Shown: positions 51,798-59,509 of the stretch, one piece after another
Layout of the letters: every line of letters starts with the position of its first letter
Numbering within the stretch: the first letter of the stretch is position 1
Assembly (NCBI RefSeq): GCF_003323715.1
Contig: NZ_QOIN01000048.1
Coordinates: forward strand, 186,001-250,000
Direction of reading: 5' to 3'
From: Streptomyces diacarni
GTDB lineage: Bacteria; Actinomycetota; Actinomycetes; Streptomycetales; Streptomycetaceae
Length of the DNA stretch: 64,000 nt
Program-made: the position numbers and the translations under genes
The notes under the pieces: model-generated
Seen by the model: the letters and a program-made list of their open reading frames with translations, nothing else
Databases searched by the model: none
Told to the model about the DNA's origin: nothing

Positions 51798-52549
51798 GCG
51801 CGCACCTCACGGTCGCGGGCGCCGCCCGGATCCAGCACCTCGCGGATCAGCCGCAGTTCCTCCGCGCTCGGTTCCCGGGTGGTGGGCACCTCGTCCGGAA
51901 CCTGGAGCGCGAACCCCGTGCGTTCGAGCACGAGCGCCACGTCGACGCCCGGGTGGACGCTCGCCAGCCGCATCCGGTGGTCCGCCGTGGCGAAGTCGAG
52001 CACCGCCAGGTCGGTGACGACGCGCCGCAGCCCGTGGAACCGGGCGGCCGCGGGCCCCGCCTCGGCCGCCCGGTCGAAGCCCACGCCGCTGACCATGTCC
52101 ACGCGCTCGACGAACACCCGCGTCGAGTGCCGCGGCACCCAATAGGAGACCGGGTGGTTGACGGTGTTGGAGGGGGCGCCGCGCGCGCCGAGCAGTTGCC
52201 GCGCGGGCCGCTCCCACGGGCCGATGCAGGAGATGTTCTGGTTGCCGTACCCGTCGAGTTGGCTGGCGCCCATCATCATGTGGCGCCTGCCGCGCGCCGC
52301 GAGGGAGAGGTGCTTGCGGTAGGGCAGCCAGCCCTCGATGTGCGTGGGGTCCTCGGGGTCGGCCAGCAGCATGGCCTCCGAGTCGGTCAGCAGCAGTGCG
52401 GGGGAGAAGGTCAGCCGCGCCAGGCGGGCGCCGAGTGCCGGTACGGTGCCGGCCGTGGCGGCCAGCACCTCCCCGTCGCCGCGCCAGGCCTCGGCGCAGG
52501 CGACGACGCAGACTTCGGCGCGGGTGGCGGCGGTGGCAGTGGTGGTCAC
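51794..52549 (-). CDS. ipdB: COCHEA-CoA hydrolase subunit IpdB (CoA-transferase fold)
   Basis: This 251-aa beta subunit of the IpdAB hydrolase has the type I CoA-transferase fold. RHMMMGASQLDGYGNQNISC and RVVTDLAVLDFATADHRMRL are diagnostic. With IpdA it opens ring C of the COCHEA-CoA intermediate, using the transferase scaffold as a hydrolase. Start GTG at 52549 (VTTTATAATRAEV) overlaps the ipdA stop by 4 nt (GTGA). Confidence 0.93.
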   Translation of the reverse strand: MTTTATAATRAEVCVVACAEAWRGDGEVLAATAGTVPALGARLARLTFSPALLLTDSEAMLLADPEDPTHIEGWLPYRKHLSLAARGRRHMMMGASQLDGYGNQNISCIGPWERPARQLLGARGAPSNTVNHPVSYWVPRHSTRVFVERVDMVSGVGFDRAAEAGPAAARFHGLRRVVTDLAVLDFATADHRMRLASVHPGVDVALVLERTGFALQVPDEVPTTREPSAEELRLIREVLDPGGARDREVRA

Positions 52550-53427
52550 TGGCTGGTGTCCTTCCGCTGTGAACCGGTCTCTTCCGCGGAGCCGTCGACG
52601 GCCCTGCGGTAGTCGTCCTCGTCTCCGGCGAGGAAGCGCTCCTCGAACGCCCGCCACGCCTGGGGGTCCTGCGCCGCCCGCACGTACGCGCGCTGGAACG
52701 CCTCGTCGCGCCCGTAGTCGGGGGCGCAGCTGGTGAAGTGCGCGCCGCCCGGGGTGTGCAGCACGCCGGTGACGTTCTGCCGCTGCACCAGCAGCGACTG
52801 CGGCGGCCCCTCGAACCGCTCCACGAGCTGCTCGCAGGACAGGTACGTGCGCTCGGCGGCCTCGGTGAACAGGTCGTCGAAGTACGGGTCGGGGCCGCGG
52901 AACTGCCCGTTGCCGCGCACGTCGGCGCGGTTGACGTGGACGAGCGCCACGTCCATCCGCAGCGCGGGCGCCGCCAGCAGTTCCTCGCCGTCCTCGTACG
53001 GCGAGGTGACGGTGCGCAGCCGGGGGTTGTGGCGCGGCACGTCGGAGCCGAGGCCGCCACGCACCGGCATGAACGGCAGCCGGTGCGCGGCGGCCGTCAG
53101 CCCCCACAGGAACATCGACTCGTCCCACTCCTCGAAGGCGAAGGCCCCCGACTCGCGGGCCGCACGGAAGTGCGGCTCCAGCGGCACCGAGTCCAGTGTC
53201 ACGAAGGGCGCCACCAGTCTGCCGATCCGACCGGCCGCCGCCAGCAGTCCCACGTCCGGCCCGCCGCAGGAGATGACGGTCAGGTCCTTCACGTCCGTGC
53301 GCAGCAGTGCCCGCACCAGCGCCATCGGCTTGCGGCGCGCACCCCAGCCGCCGATGCCGACGGTCATGCCGGACTCGATCCGGGCGGCGAACTCCTCGGT
53401 CGTCAGGCGTTTGTCGAGGTCACTCAC
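52546..53427 (-). CDS. ipdA: COCHEA-CoA hydrolase subunit IpdA
   Basis: This 293-aa alpha subunit has MTVGIGGWGARRKPMALVRA, a loop GLGSDVPRHNPRLRTVTSPY, and the C-terminal PGGAHFTSCAPDYGRDEAFQ shared with mycobacterial IpdA. It forms the ring C-cleaving heterocomplex with IpdB. Start GTG at 53427 with GGGAGG upstream; 5 bp after the echA20 stop. Central gene of the four-gene echA20-ipdA-ipdB-ipdC unit. Confidence 0.93.
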   Translation of the reverse strand: MSDLDKRLTTEEFAARIESGMTVGIGGWGARRKPMALVRALLRTDVKDLTVISCGGPDVGLLAAAGRIGRLVAPFVTLDSVPLEPHFRAARESGAFAFEEWDESMFLWGLTAAAHRLPFMPVRGGLGSDVPRHNPRLRTVTSPYEDGEELLAAPALRMDVALVHVNRADVRGNGQFRGPDPYFDDLFTEAAERTYLSCEQLVERFEGPPQSLLVQRQNVTGVLHTPGGAHFTSCAPDYGRDEAFQRAYVRAAQDPQAWRAFEERFLAGDEDDYRRAVDGSAEETGSQRKDTSQ

Positions 53428-53432
53428 GTCGT

Positions 53433-54194
53433 TCAGCCTCCCTGCGCGGCACGCGCGTCGACGAAGGAGTTCCGGTGCCGGTCGGCGACACCGCTCAGGT
53501 TGGCCTCGAAGGTGAAGCCCTGTTCGTAGCGGTAGCTGCGGCGCACGTCCACGGGGTCGATTCCGTTGAGGGCTTCCTTGGCCAGGCGCAGCAGATAACC
53601 GTCCTTGCCCGCGATCTCCTCAGCCAGCCCCAGCGCCGCGTCCAGCAGCGTGTCCGCGCTCTCGGCCAGCTCCCACACGGCACCGTGCCGGTGCAGTGCG
53701 CGGGCTGTGAGGGTGCGCCCCGTGTAGTACAGGGTGCGCATCAGGTGGGGCGGCAGCATGCGGGAGAGGTGGGTGGCCGCGCCGAGGGCTCCCCGGTCGA
53801 GTTCGGGGAGCCCGAAGGTGGCGTCCTCGCTCGCCACGATCGCGTCGGCGTTGCCCACCAGGCCGATGCCGCCGCCGAGGCAGTGGCCGTGGACGGCCGC
53901 GACGACGGGGACCTCGCACTCGTAGACCGCCGCGAACGCGGCGGCGCAGCCCCGGTTGGCCCCGATGAGGGCCTCGTGCCCCTCGGTGCGCTGCATCTCC
54001 TTGATGTCGACCCCGGCGTTGAACCCGCGGCCCCTGGCGGTCAGCACCACGGCGCGTACGGCCTGGTCGCGGCCCGCGGCGGTGACGGCTTCGGCCAGGT
54101 CGTACCAGCCGCGCACGGGGAGGGCGTTGACGGGTGGATGGTCGACGGTCACCACGGCGACGCCGTCGCGTGGTGTGGAGGTGGAGACAGTCAT
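53433..54194 (-). CDS. echA20: ring D hydrolase of the HIP pathway, EchA20 (crotonase fold)
   Basis: This 253-aa crotonase has AEGRGFNAGVDIKEMQ-type oxyanion strand (TARGRGFNAGVDIKEMQRTE) and HGHCLGGGIGLVGNADAIVA. Specific segments such as TFGLPELDRGALGAATHLSR and SYRYEQGFTFEANLSGVADR match EchA20, which hydrolyses ring D of the HIEC-CoA intermediate. First gene of the leftward operon. The ATG at 54194 is preceded by a dyad at 54216-54233 shared with the ipdF/crotonase promoter. Confidence 0.94.
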   Translation of the reverse strand: MTVSTSTPRDGVAVVTVDHPPVNALPVRGWYDLAEAVTAAGRDQAVRAVVLTARGRGFNAGVDIKEMQRTEGHEALIGANRGCAAAFAAVYECEVPVVAAVHGHCLGGGIGLVGNADAIVASEDATFGLPELDRGALGAATHLSRMLPPHLMRTLYYTGRTLTARALHRHGAVWELAESADTLLDAALGLAEEIAGKDGYLLRLAKEALNGIDPVDVRRSYRYEQGFTFEANLSGVADRHRNSFVDARAAQGG

Positions 54195-54215
54195 GGACGG
54201 ATCAGCTACCTTTCC

Positions 54216-54233
54216 ACCTAACGTTTGTTTGGT
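54216..54233. promoter_or_regulatory. candidate KstR2 operator at the echA20 promoter
   Basis: Minus strand ACCAAACAAACGTTAGGT carries the dyad CCwAACnnnnGTTwGG and matches the site at 59447-59464 in 14 of 18 positions. It lies 22 bp upstream of the echA20 ATG. It fits the published KstR2 motif only moderately by itself. Confidence 0.6.
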
Positions 54234-54314
54234 GAGAAGCTAGCAGTGCGCCGGTGCGCTGCGAAAGAGAGGAAGCCGTTTCACCGCGCCGGGCCGACCG
54301 GTCGGCACCGACCC

Positions 54315-54350
54315 GGCCCCGGCCCCGGCCCCGGCCCCGGCCCCGGCCCC
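54315..54350. repeat. six tandem copies of GGCCCC
   Basis: A perfect hexanucleotide array, with further broken copies to about 54372, lies between the divergent echA20 and SDR promoters, 60-95 bp upstream of the SDR start. Confidence 0.85.
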
Positions 54351-54409
54351 GGCACCGACCCGGCCCCGGCCCCGCCGCAGGCGAGCCGCCACCAACCCGA
54401 GGGAACACC

Positions 54410-55168
54410 ATGACCGTTGCCGTCGTCACCGGCGGAACCCGCGGAGTGGGCGCGGGCATCGCCCGCGCGTTCCTGAGCACCGGCGCCGAGGTCGTCGTCT
54501 GCGGCCGCCGCCCGCCCCGGACCCCACTCACCGCGGCGGGCCGCGAGGCCCGCTACCTCCCCCTCGACGTCCGCGACCCGCACGCCGCGCAGGAGTTCTG
54601 CGCCCAGGTGGCCCGCGAGCACGGAGCCCTCGACGTCCTGGTCAACAACGCGGGCGGCACCCCCTACCGCCCGCTGTCCGAGGGCTCGGCCGACCACCAC
54701 GCGCGCGTGATCGAGCTCAACCTGCTGGCCCCGCTCCACCTCTCCCGCGCCGCCCACACCGTCATGCGCGAACAGACGGGCGGCGGAGCCATCGTGATGG
54801 TCGGCAGCGTCAGCGGCGAACGCCCGTCGCCGGGCACGGCCGCGTACGGGGCGGCCAAGGCGGGCCTGGAGAACCTGGCGCGGTCGATGGCGATGGAGTG
54901 GGCCGAGGAGGGGATCCGGGTCAACACGGTCGTTGTCGGTATGGCCCGCACCGAGCGGACCGCGCTGCACTACGGGGACGAGGCCGGGGTCGCGGCCGTC
55001 GCTGCCACGGTGCCGATGGGACGGCTCGCCGAACCCGAAGAGGTGGGGGACGCCTGCGTCTTCCTGGCCTCGGACGCCGCCCGCTACGTCTCCGGCGCCT
55101 CGCTCGCCGTCCACGGTGGCGGCGAACGCCCCGCCTTCCTGCACGCGGCGAACGTCAACCGACCCTGA
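54410..55168 (+). CDS. short-chain dehydrogenase, Rv3549c-like (steroid ring C/D cluster)
   Basis: This 252-aa SDR has the NAD(P) loop VVTGGTRGVGAGIARAF at the N-terminus, NNAGG near residue 78, and catalytic Ser in VGSVSGERPS with YxxxK as YGAAKAGLENLAR. The position beside echA20 matches the Rv3549c gene of the mycobacterial KstR2 regulon. Likely role: oxidation of a hydroxyacyl-CoA in ring C/D breakdown (inference). GAGGGA precedes the ATG at 54410. Confidence 0.85.
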   Translation: MTVAVVTGGTRGVGAGIARAFLSTGAEVVVCGRRPPRTPLTAAGREARYLPLDVRDPHAAQEFCAQVAREHGALDVLVNNAGGTPYRPLSEGSADHHARVIELNLLAPLHLSRAAHTVMREQTGGGAIVMVGSVSGERPSPGTAAYGAAKAGLENLARSMAMEWAEEGIRVNTVVVGMARTERTALHYGDEAGVAAVAATVPMGRLAEPEEVGDACVFLASDAARYVSGASLAVHGGGERPAFLHAANVNRP

Positions 55169-55212
55169 GCCGCCACCCCACCACCCCCAGACACCACCCC
55201 TCAGGAGGTCAC

Positions 55213-56145
55213 ATGTCCGCACAGCACACGTCCGCTCCCCGTCCGGCCGAGGGCCGGGTCGTCGTCGTCACCGGAGCGGGGCGGGGCCTGGGCAGGGCAC
55301 ACGCGCTCGCGTTCGCCCGCGCCGGCGCACGGGTCGTCGTCAACGACCTCGGCGTCGCGCTGGACGGCGGAACCGGCGCGGAGACGCCCGCCGCACAGGT
55401 GGCGGCGGAAATCCGGGCGGAGGGCGGCGAAGCCGCCGTCAGCACGGACGACGTCGCCGACAGCGCGGGCGCCGCCGCACTCGTCCGCACGGCGCTGGAC
55501 CACTTCGGACGCCTCGACACCCTCGTCAACAACGCCGGTTTCCTCCGCGACCGGATGCTGGTCAACCTCGACGAGGACGACTGGGACGCTGTCGTCCGCG
55601 TTCACCTCAAGGGCCACTTCCTGCCGATGAAGCACGCGGCGGCGCACTGGCGCGCCGAGACGAAGGCGGGCCGCACACCGCAGGCCCGCGTGGTCAACAC
55701 CTCCTCCGGCGCGGGCCTGCTGGGCGCGGTGGGCCAGGGCAACTACACGGCGGCCAAAGCGGGGATCGCCGCGCTGACCCTCGTCGCGGCGGCGGAGTTC
55801 GGCCGCTACGGCGTCCAGGTCAACGCCGTCGCACCGGCCGCCCGCACCCGCATGACCGAGCAGGCGTTCGCCGAGGACATGGCGGCTCCCACCGACGGCG
55901 GTTTCGACGCGATGGCCCCGGAGAACGTCTCGCCCCTCGTCGTCTACCTGGGCTCGGCCGCGTCCGCCGGTGTCACAGGACGCGTCTTCGAGGCCGAGGG
56001 CGGCCGCATCACCGTCATGGACGGCTGGCGCCGCACCGCCCACACCGACAAGTCGGCCCGCTGGGACGCGGCGGAGCTGGATACTCCGATCCGCAAGCTC
56101 CTCCACGAGGCCCCCGCCCCCGAACCGGTCTACGGGGCGCGGTGA
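55213..56145 (+). CDS. short-chain dehydrogenase, Rv3548c/17beta-HSD4-like
   Basis: This 310-aa SDR has VVVTGAGRGLGRAHALAFAR and VVNDLGVALDGGTG (typical of MFE-2/HSD17B4-like enzymes). NNAGFLRDRMLVNLDEDDWD and the catalytic TSSGAGLLGAVGQGNYTAAK follow. A C-terminal extension follows the Rossmann domain. Such enzymes oxidise 3-hydroxyacyl-CoA. A perfect CAGGAGG ribosome site precedes the ATG; it lies 44 bp after the preceding SDR in the same operon. The ortholog in Mycobacterium is part of the KstR2 regulon. Confidence 0.86.
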   Translation: MSAQHTSAPRPAEGRVVVVTGAGRGLGRAHALAFARAGARVVVNDLGVALDGGTGAETPAAQVAAEIRAEGGEAAVSTDDVADSAGAAALVRTALDHFGRLDTLVNNAGFLRDRMLVNLDEDDWDAVVRVHLKGHFLPMKHAAAHWRAETKAGRTPQARVVNTSSGAGLLGAVGQGNYTAAKAGIAALTLVAAAEFGRYGVQVNAVAPAARTRMTEQAFAEDMAAPTDGGFDAMAPENVSPLVVYLGSAASAGVTGRVFEAEGGRITVMDGWRRTAHTDKSARWDAAELDTPIRKLLHEAPAPEPVYGAR

Positions 56146-56414
56146 GGGCGCGGTGAGGGCGCACGAGCGGGCGTGACCCGTTCGGATGAACGGCTCCCGC
56201 GTTCATATGCGTAGTGGCTGGCTACGCTGGGCCTCCTCGTCGGAGAGGTCACCTCCCCGTCCACGGCTGCCAAGGACAGGGGGCCGAAGGCGCGCGGGTT
56301 CGAAACGCACAGACGGGGAGCGTAACCCCCGCCCCGCCCCGCTCACCCCCGGCTCGCACGTGACGACGATCTCCGTCCACCCCGCAACGAGCGGCAGAGT
56401 GGGCCGCCACGGCT

Positions 56415-56431
56415 GCGCCCCGAAGGGGCGC
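56415..56431. terminator. hairpin in dispersed repeat between convergent genes
   Basis: GCGCCCC-GAA-GGGGCGC is a perfect 7-bp stem with a tight loop, embedded in a repeat whose second copy in this window lies at 10.5 kb. Confidence 0.6.
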
Positions 56432-56441
56432 GGGGAACGGC
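56425..56441 (+). repeat. dispersed intergenic repeat, copy 2
   Basis: GGGGCGCGGGGAACGGC is identical to the minus-strand sequence of 10529-10545. It continues CGCGACAAGCC, a string common in Streptomyces intergenic DNA. Confidence 0.6.
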
Positions 56442-56557
56442 GCGACAAGCCCCGACGAACCGTCAGGCGACCGGCGACTCCAGCCACCCACCCCCGTCGC
56501 GCCGACAGCGCGTCGCACACGACCACCAACCTGAGCCCCGTCAAGAAACCAACCGCA

Positions 56558-57721
56558 CTACACCCGTTCGATGATCGTCACGTTCGCCTGCCCCCCGCCC
56601 TCACACATGGTCTGGAGCCCGAACCGCCCCCCGCTGCGTTCCAGTTCGTGCAGCAGTGTCGTCATCAGCCTGGTACCGGTGGCACCCAGCGGGTGCCCCA
56701 GCGCGATGGCGCCGCCGTTGACGTTGACCTTCTCGGGATCGCAGCCGGTGTCCTTGAGCCAGGCGAGCACGACGGAGGCGAACGCTTCGTTGATCTCGAC
56801 GAGGTCGATGTCGTCGAGGGACATGCCGGCCCGCTTGAGGGCGTGCGCGGTCGCCGGGATGGGCGCCGAGAGCATGCGGATGGGGTCTTCGCCGCGTGCC
56901 GAGAGGTGGTGCACGCGGGCGCGCGGGGTGAGGCCGTGGGCGCGGACGGCCTCTTCGGAGGCGAGCAGCATGGCCGAGGAGGCGTCGGAGATCTGCGAGG
57001 AGACGGCCGCGGTGAGCCGCCCGTCTTCCACCAGCGGGTCGAGGGAGGCCATCTTCTCCAGGGTGGTGCCGCGCCGGGGCCCCTCGTCGGCGGTGTGGTC
57101 GCCCAGCGGCGCGGTTTCCCGCTCGAAGTGTCCCTCGTCGAGCGCGCGGATGGCGCGCTGGTGGGAGCGCAGGGCCCAGCGTTCCATCTCCTCACGGCTG
57201 ATGTCCCACTGCTGGGCGATCAGTTCGGCGCCGTGGAACTGGTTGACGGGTGCGTCGCCGTAACGGGCCCGCCAGCCGGTGGAGCCGTGGTAAGGGCCTT
57301 CGGTGAGGCCGAGGGGGTCGCCGGCTTGGCGTGAGGCGTAGGCGATGGGGATTTGCGACATGTTCTGCACGCCGCCGGCCACCACCAGGTCCGCGGTGCC
57401 CGACATGACGGCTTGGGCGGCGAAGTGCAGGGCTTGCTGGGAGGATCCGCACTGCCGGTCGACGGTGACGCCGGGTACCGACTCGGGCAGGCCTGCGGCC
57501 AGCCAGGCGGTGCGGGCGATGTCCCCGGCCTGCGGTCCGACGGTGTCGAGGCAGCCGAGGACGACGTCCTCGACGGCTTCCGGGTCCACGTCCGCCCGCT
57601 CGACCAGCGCGCGCAGCGTGTGCGCGGCCAGGTCGGCCGGGTGGACGTCGGCGAGCGCGCCGCCGCGCTTGCCGACGGGGGTCCTGACCGCTTCGACTAT
57701 GTAGGCCTCGCCGCGGGACAT
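56558..57721 (-). CDS. fadA6: acetyl-CoA acyltransferase FadA6 (thiolase)
   Basis: This 387-aa thiolase has the nucleophilic Cys in VDRQCGSSQQALHFAAQAVM near residue 92. The GHP triad is GGAIALGHPLGATG near 340 and the second Cys is in LQTMCEGGGQANVTIIERV. Stretches GGVQNMSQIPIAYAS and IRMLSAPIPATAHALK follow mycobacterial FadA6, the thiolase that completes degradation of the ring C/D skeleton. ATG at 57721 (MSRGEAYIVEAV) after GAGGAG. It lies 68 bp downstream of kstR2 on the same strand. Confidence 0.93.
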   Translation of the reverse strand: MSRGEAYIVEAVRTPVGKRGGALADVHPADLAAHTLRALVERADVDPEAVEDVVLGCLDTVGPQAGDIARTAWLAAGLPESVPGVTVDRQCGSSQQALHFAAQAVMSGTADLVVAGGVQNMSQIPIAYASRQAGDPLGLTEGPYHGSTGWRARYGDAPVNQFHGAELIAQQWDISREEMERWALRSHQRAIRALDEGHFERETAPLGDHTADEGPRRGTTLEKMASLDPLVEDGRLTAAVSSQISDASSAMLLASEEAVRAHGLTPRARVHHLSARGEDPIRMLSAPIPATAHALKRAGMSLDDIDLVEINEAFASVVLAWLKDTGCDPEKVNVNGGAIALGHPLGATGTRLMTTLLHELERSGGRFGLQTMCEGGGQANVTIIERV

Positions 57722-57789
57722 CCCGTTCACACTCCTCGTTTGGGTGGGCCCACCGGAGGCGTGCGCCTCAGGGGGCGATGACGTGCGTC

Positions 57790-58389
57790 TCAGGTGGCGA
57801 TTCCGTCGAGCACCATCGACGTGTACTGTTCGGCGATCTCGGCCGCGCTCTTGCGTCCTTCGGGCCGGAACCAGACGGCGGCGACCCAGACGGTGTCGCG
57901 GACGAACCGGTAGGCGACGGGCACGTCGAGGCCGGCGCGGAAGCTGCCGTCGGCCACGCCGCGTTCCAGCGTGCGGGTCCACAGTTTCTGGAACCGTTCC
58001 TGGGAGTCGGCCAGGTAGCGGAACCGTTCCTGGGAGGCGAGCCGGCGTGCTTCCTTCTGGTAGATGACGACGGCGGGGCGGTGCCGCTCCATCTGCCGGA
58101 ACGACTCGGTGACGAGGCCTTCGAAGGTGGCGCGTGGTGACGTGCCGGTCTCCTCGATCCGCTGGTAGCCCTCCCACAGGTCGGTGAGGAAGGCGCTGAG
58201 GATCTCGTCGGCCATCGATTCCTTGGAGTCGAAGTGGTAGTAGAGGCTGCCCGCGAGCATTCCGGCGCGGTCCGCGATGGTGCGGACGGTCGTGGCGTTG
58301 TAGCCCAGTTCCGCGAACACCTCGGCCGCGGTCGCGAGCAGTTCGGCCCGGCGCCCGGCGCCGTGGGGGGTTTTCTTCGGCGTCACCAT
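57790..58389 (-). CDS. kstR2: TetR-family repressor KstR2
   Basis: This 199-aa TetR protein has an HTH TTVRTIADRAGMLAGSLYYH. The ligand-domain segments RPAVVIYQKEARRLASQERF and AYRFVRDTVWVAAVWFRPEG closely follow mycobacterial KstR2, which represses the HIP regulon until it binds HIP-CoA. The ATG at 58389 (MVTPKK) lies 88 bp after ipdF. It is in the leftward unit ipdF-kstR2-fadA6, implying autoregulation if the site at 59447 is its operator. Confidence 0.92.
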   Translation of the reverse strand: MVTPKKTPHGAGRRAELLATAAEVFAELGYNATTVRTIADRAGMLAGSLYYHFDSKESMADEILSAFLTDLWEGYQRIEETGTSPRATFEGLVTESFRQMERHRPAVVIYQKEARRLASQERFRYLADSQERFQKLWTRTLERGVADGSFRAGLDVPVAYRFVRDTVWVAAVWFRPEGRKSAAEIAEQYTSMVLDGIAT

Positions 58390-58477
58390 GCGTCCATTGT
58401 CCGTCGGGCGGGGTGCGCGCCGGCCGCGCCCGTTGCCGGCCTCACGGTCTTCGCGGGCCTCTCGGGCAGCACAGGCC

Positions 58478-59278
58478 TCACGGGTGGCGGCTGCTGACGG
58501 CGACCGTCTCGCCCGTCATGTACGAGGAGTAGTCGCCGGCCAGGAAGACGATCACGTTGGCGACCTCCCACGGTTCCGCGTATCGGCCGAACGCCTCCTG
58601 GGAGGTCAGGTCGGCCAGGAGTTCGGGGGTGGTGACCTTCGCCAGGTTCTCGTGCATGGCGAGGGAGGGTGAGACGGCGTTGATCCGTACGCCGAGTTCG
58701 GCGGCCTCCAGCGCGGCGCAGCGGGTGAGCGCCATGACGCCTGCTTTGGCCGCCGCGTAGTGCGCCTGGCCGCGTTGGGCGCGCCAGCCGACGACCGAGG
58801 CGTTGTTGACGATGACTCCGCCGTCGGGCTGGTCGCGCATCGTCCGCAGGGCGGCGCGGGTGCAGCGGAAGGTGCCGTTCAGGGTGACGTCCAGGACGCG
58901 GGACCACTGCTCGTCGGTCATCTCCACCACCTCGGCGGTGCCGCCGAGCCCCGCGTTGTTGACGAGCACGTCGACGCGGCCGTGGTGGGTGGTGCAGGCG
59001 TCCAGGAGGGCGCGCACCTCGTCCTCGTCGGTGACGTCGCAGCGCTCGGCGTGTACCCGCTCGGGCCCGAACTCCGCTGCCAGGGCCCGTGCGCTCTCGT
59101 CGAGACGGCGGGCGTGGGCGTCGCCGATGACGACGCCTTCGGCGCCTTCTTCCAGGACGCGGCGGGCCGTCGCCCCGCCGATCCCGCTTCCGGCGGCGGC
59201 GGTGACGACGACGGAGCGGCCGGCCAGCAGTCCGTGGGGGGGTGGGCAGGCGGGCGGGGTGCTGCTCGCTCGGATCAC
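58478..59278 (-). CDS. ipdF: 5-hydroxy-HIP-CoA dehydrogenase IpdF (SDR)
   Basis: This 266-aa SDR has VVVTAAAGSGIGGATARRVL (the unusual TAAAGSGIG cofactor loop) and NNASVVGWRAQRGQAHYAAA then K of the YxxxK motif. The C-terminal FLAGDYSSYMTGETVAVSSR matches mycobacterial IpdF. It oxidises 5-OH-HIP-CoA to HIP-CoA. Start GTG at 59278 with AAGGGG 6 nt upstream; upstream in-frame codons fall in GC repeats. First gene of the leftward ipdF-kstR2-fadA6 unit. Confidence 0.92.
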   Translation of the reverse strand: MIRASSTPPACPPPHGLLAGRSVVVTAAAGSGIGGATARRVLEEGAEGVVIGDAHARRLDESARALAAEFGPERVHAERCDVTDEDEVRALLDACTTHHGRVDVLVNNAGLGGTAEVVEMTDEQWSRVLDVTLNGTFRCTRAALRTMRDQPDGGVIVNNASVVGWRAQRGQAHYAAAKAGVMALTRCAALEAAELGVRINAVSPSLAMHENLAKVTTPELLADLTSQEAFGRYAEPWEVANVIVFLAGDYSSYMTGETVAVSSRHP

Positions 59279-59309
59279 GCGGAGCCCCTTCTGTGGTGGT
59301 CGCGGTCTT

Positions 59310-59358
59310 CCCGGTGGTGCGGTCTCCCCGGTGGTGCGGTCTTCCCCGGTGGTGCGGT
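59310..59358. repeat. three direct repeats of CCCGGTGGTGCGGT(CT)
   Basis: Copies start at 59310, 59327 and 59345 (17- and 18-bp spacing) in the leader between ipdF and the crotonase gene. Length variation here would alter promoter spacing. Confidence 0.75.
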
Positions 59359-59446
59359 GGTCGCGGTGTTTCTCGGTGCTGTGGCGGTCGCGGCCGGCTC
59401 CGCCGCCGGGTGGGTCTCGACGTGGCCGTCGGGGCCAAGCTAATCT

Positions 59447-59464
59447 ACCAAACACTTGTTAGGG
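59447..59464. promoter_or_regulatory. KstR2 operator between ipdF and the crotonase gene
   Basis: ACCAAACACTTGTTAGGG contains ACCAAACACTTGTT, which fits the KstR2 motif AnCAAGnnCTTGnT at 9 of 10 defined positions. It shares CCwAACnnnnGTTwGG with 54216-54233. It lies 46 bp upstream of the rightward crotonase ATG and 169 bp upstream of ipdF, so it could control both. Confidence 0.75.
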
Positions 59465-59509
59465 AAGCCCTCGCCGAGGAGAGCACGCGAGCACCGAGGA
59501 GAGCAGCCC

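Larger units (their letters stand above)
56146..56557. other. 412-bp intergenic region between convergent SDR and fadA6
   Basis: No credible gene. It holds a dispersed Streptomyces repeat with a perfect 7-bp hairpin (56415-56431) that likely terminates transcription from both sides. Confidence 0.6.

Noticed and set aside
57742-57753. Palindrome GGTGGGCCCACC between kstR2 and fadA6 as a KstR2 operator
   Set aside because: It is exact but has no resemblance to the KstR2 motif or to the CCwAACnnnnGTTwGG dyad; 12-bp GC palindromes arise readily in this genome.
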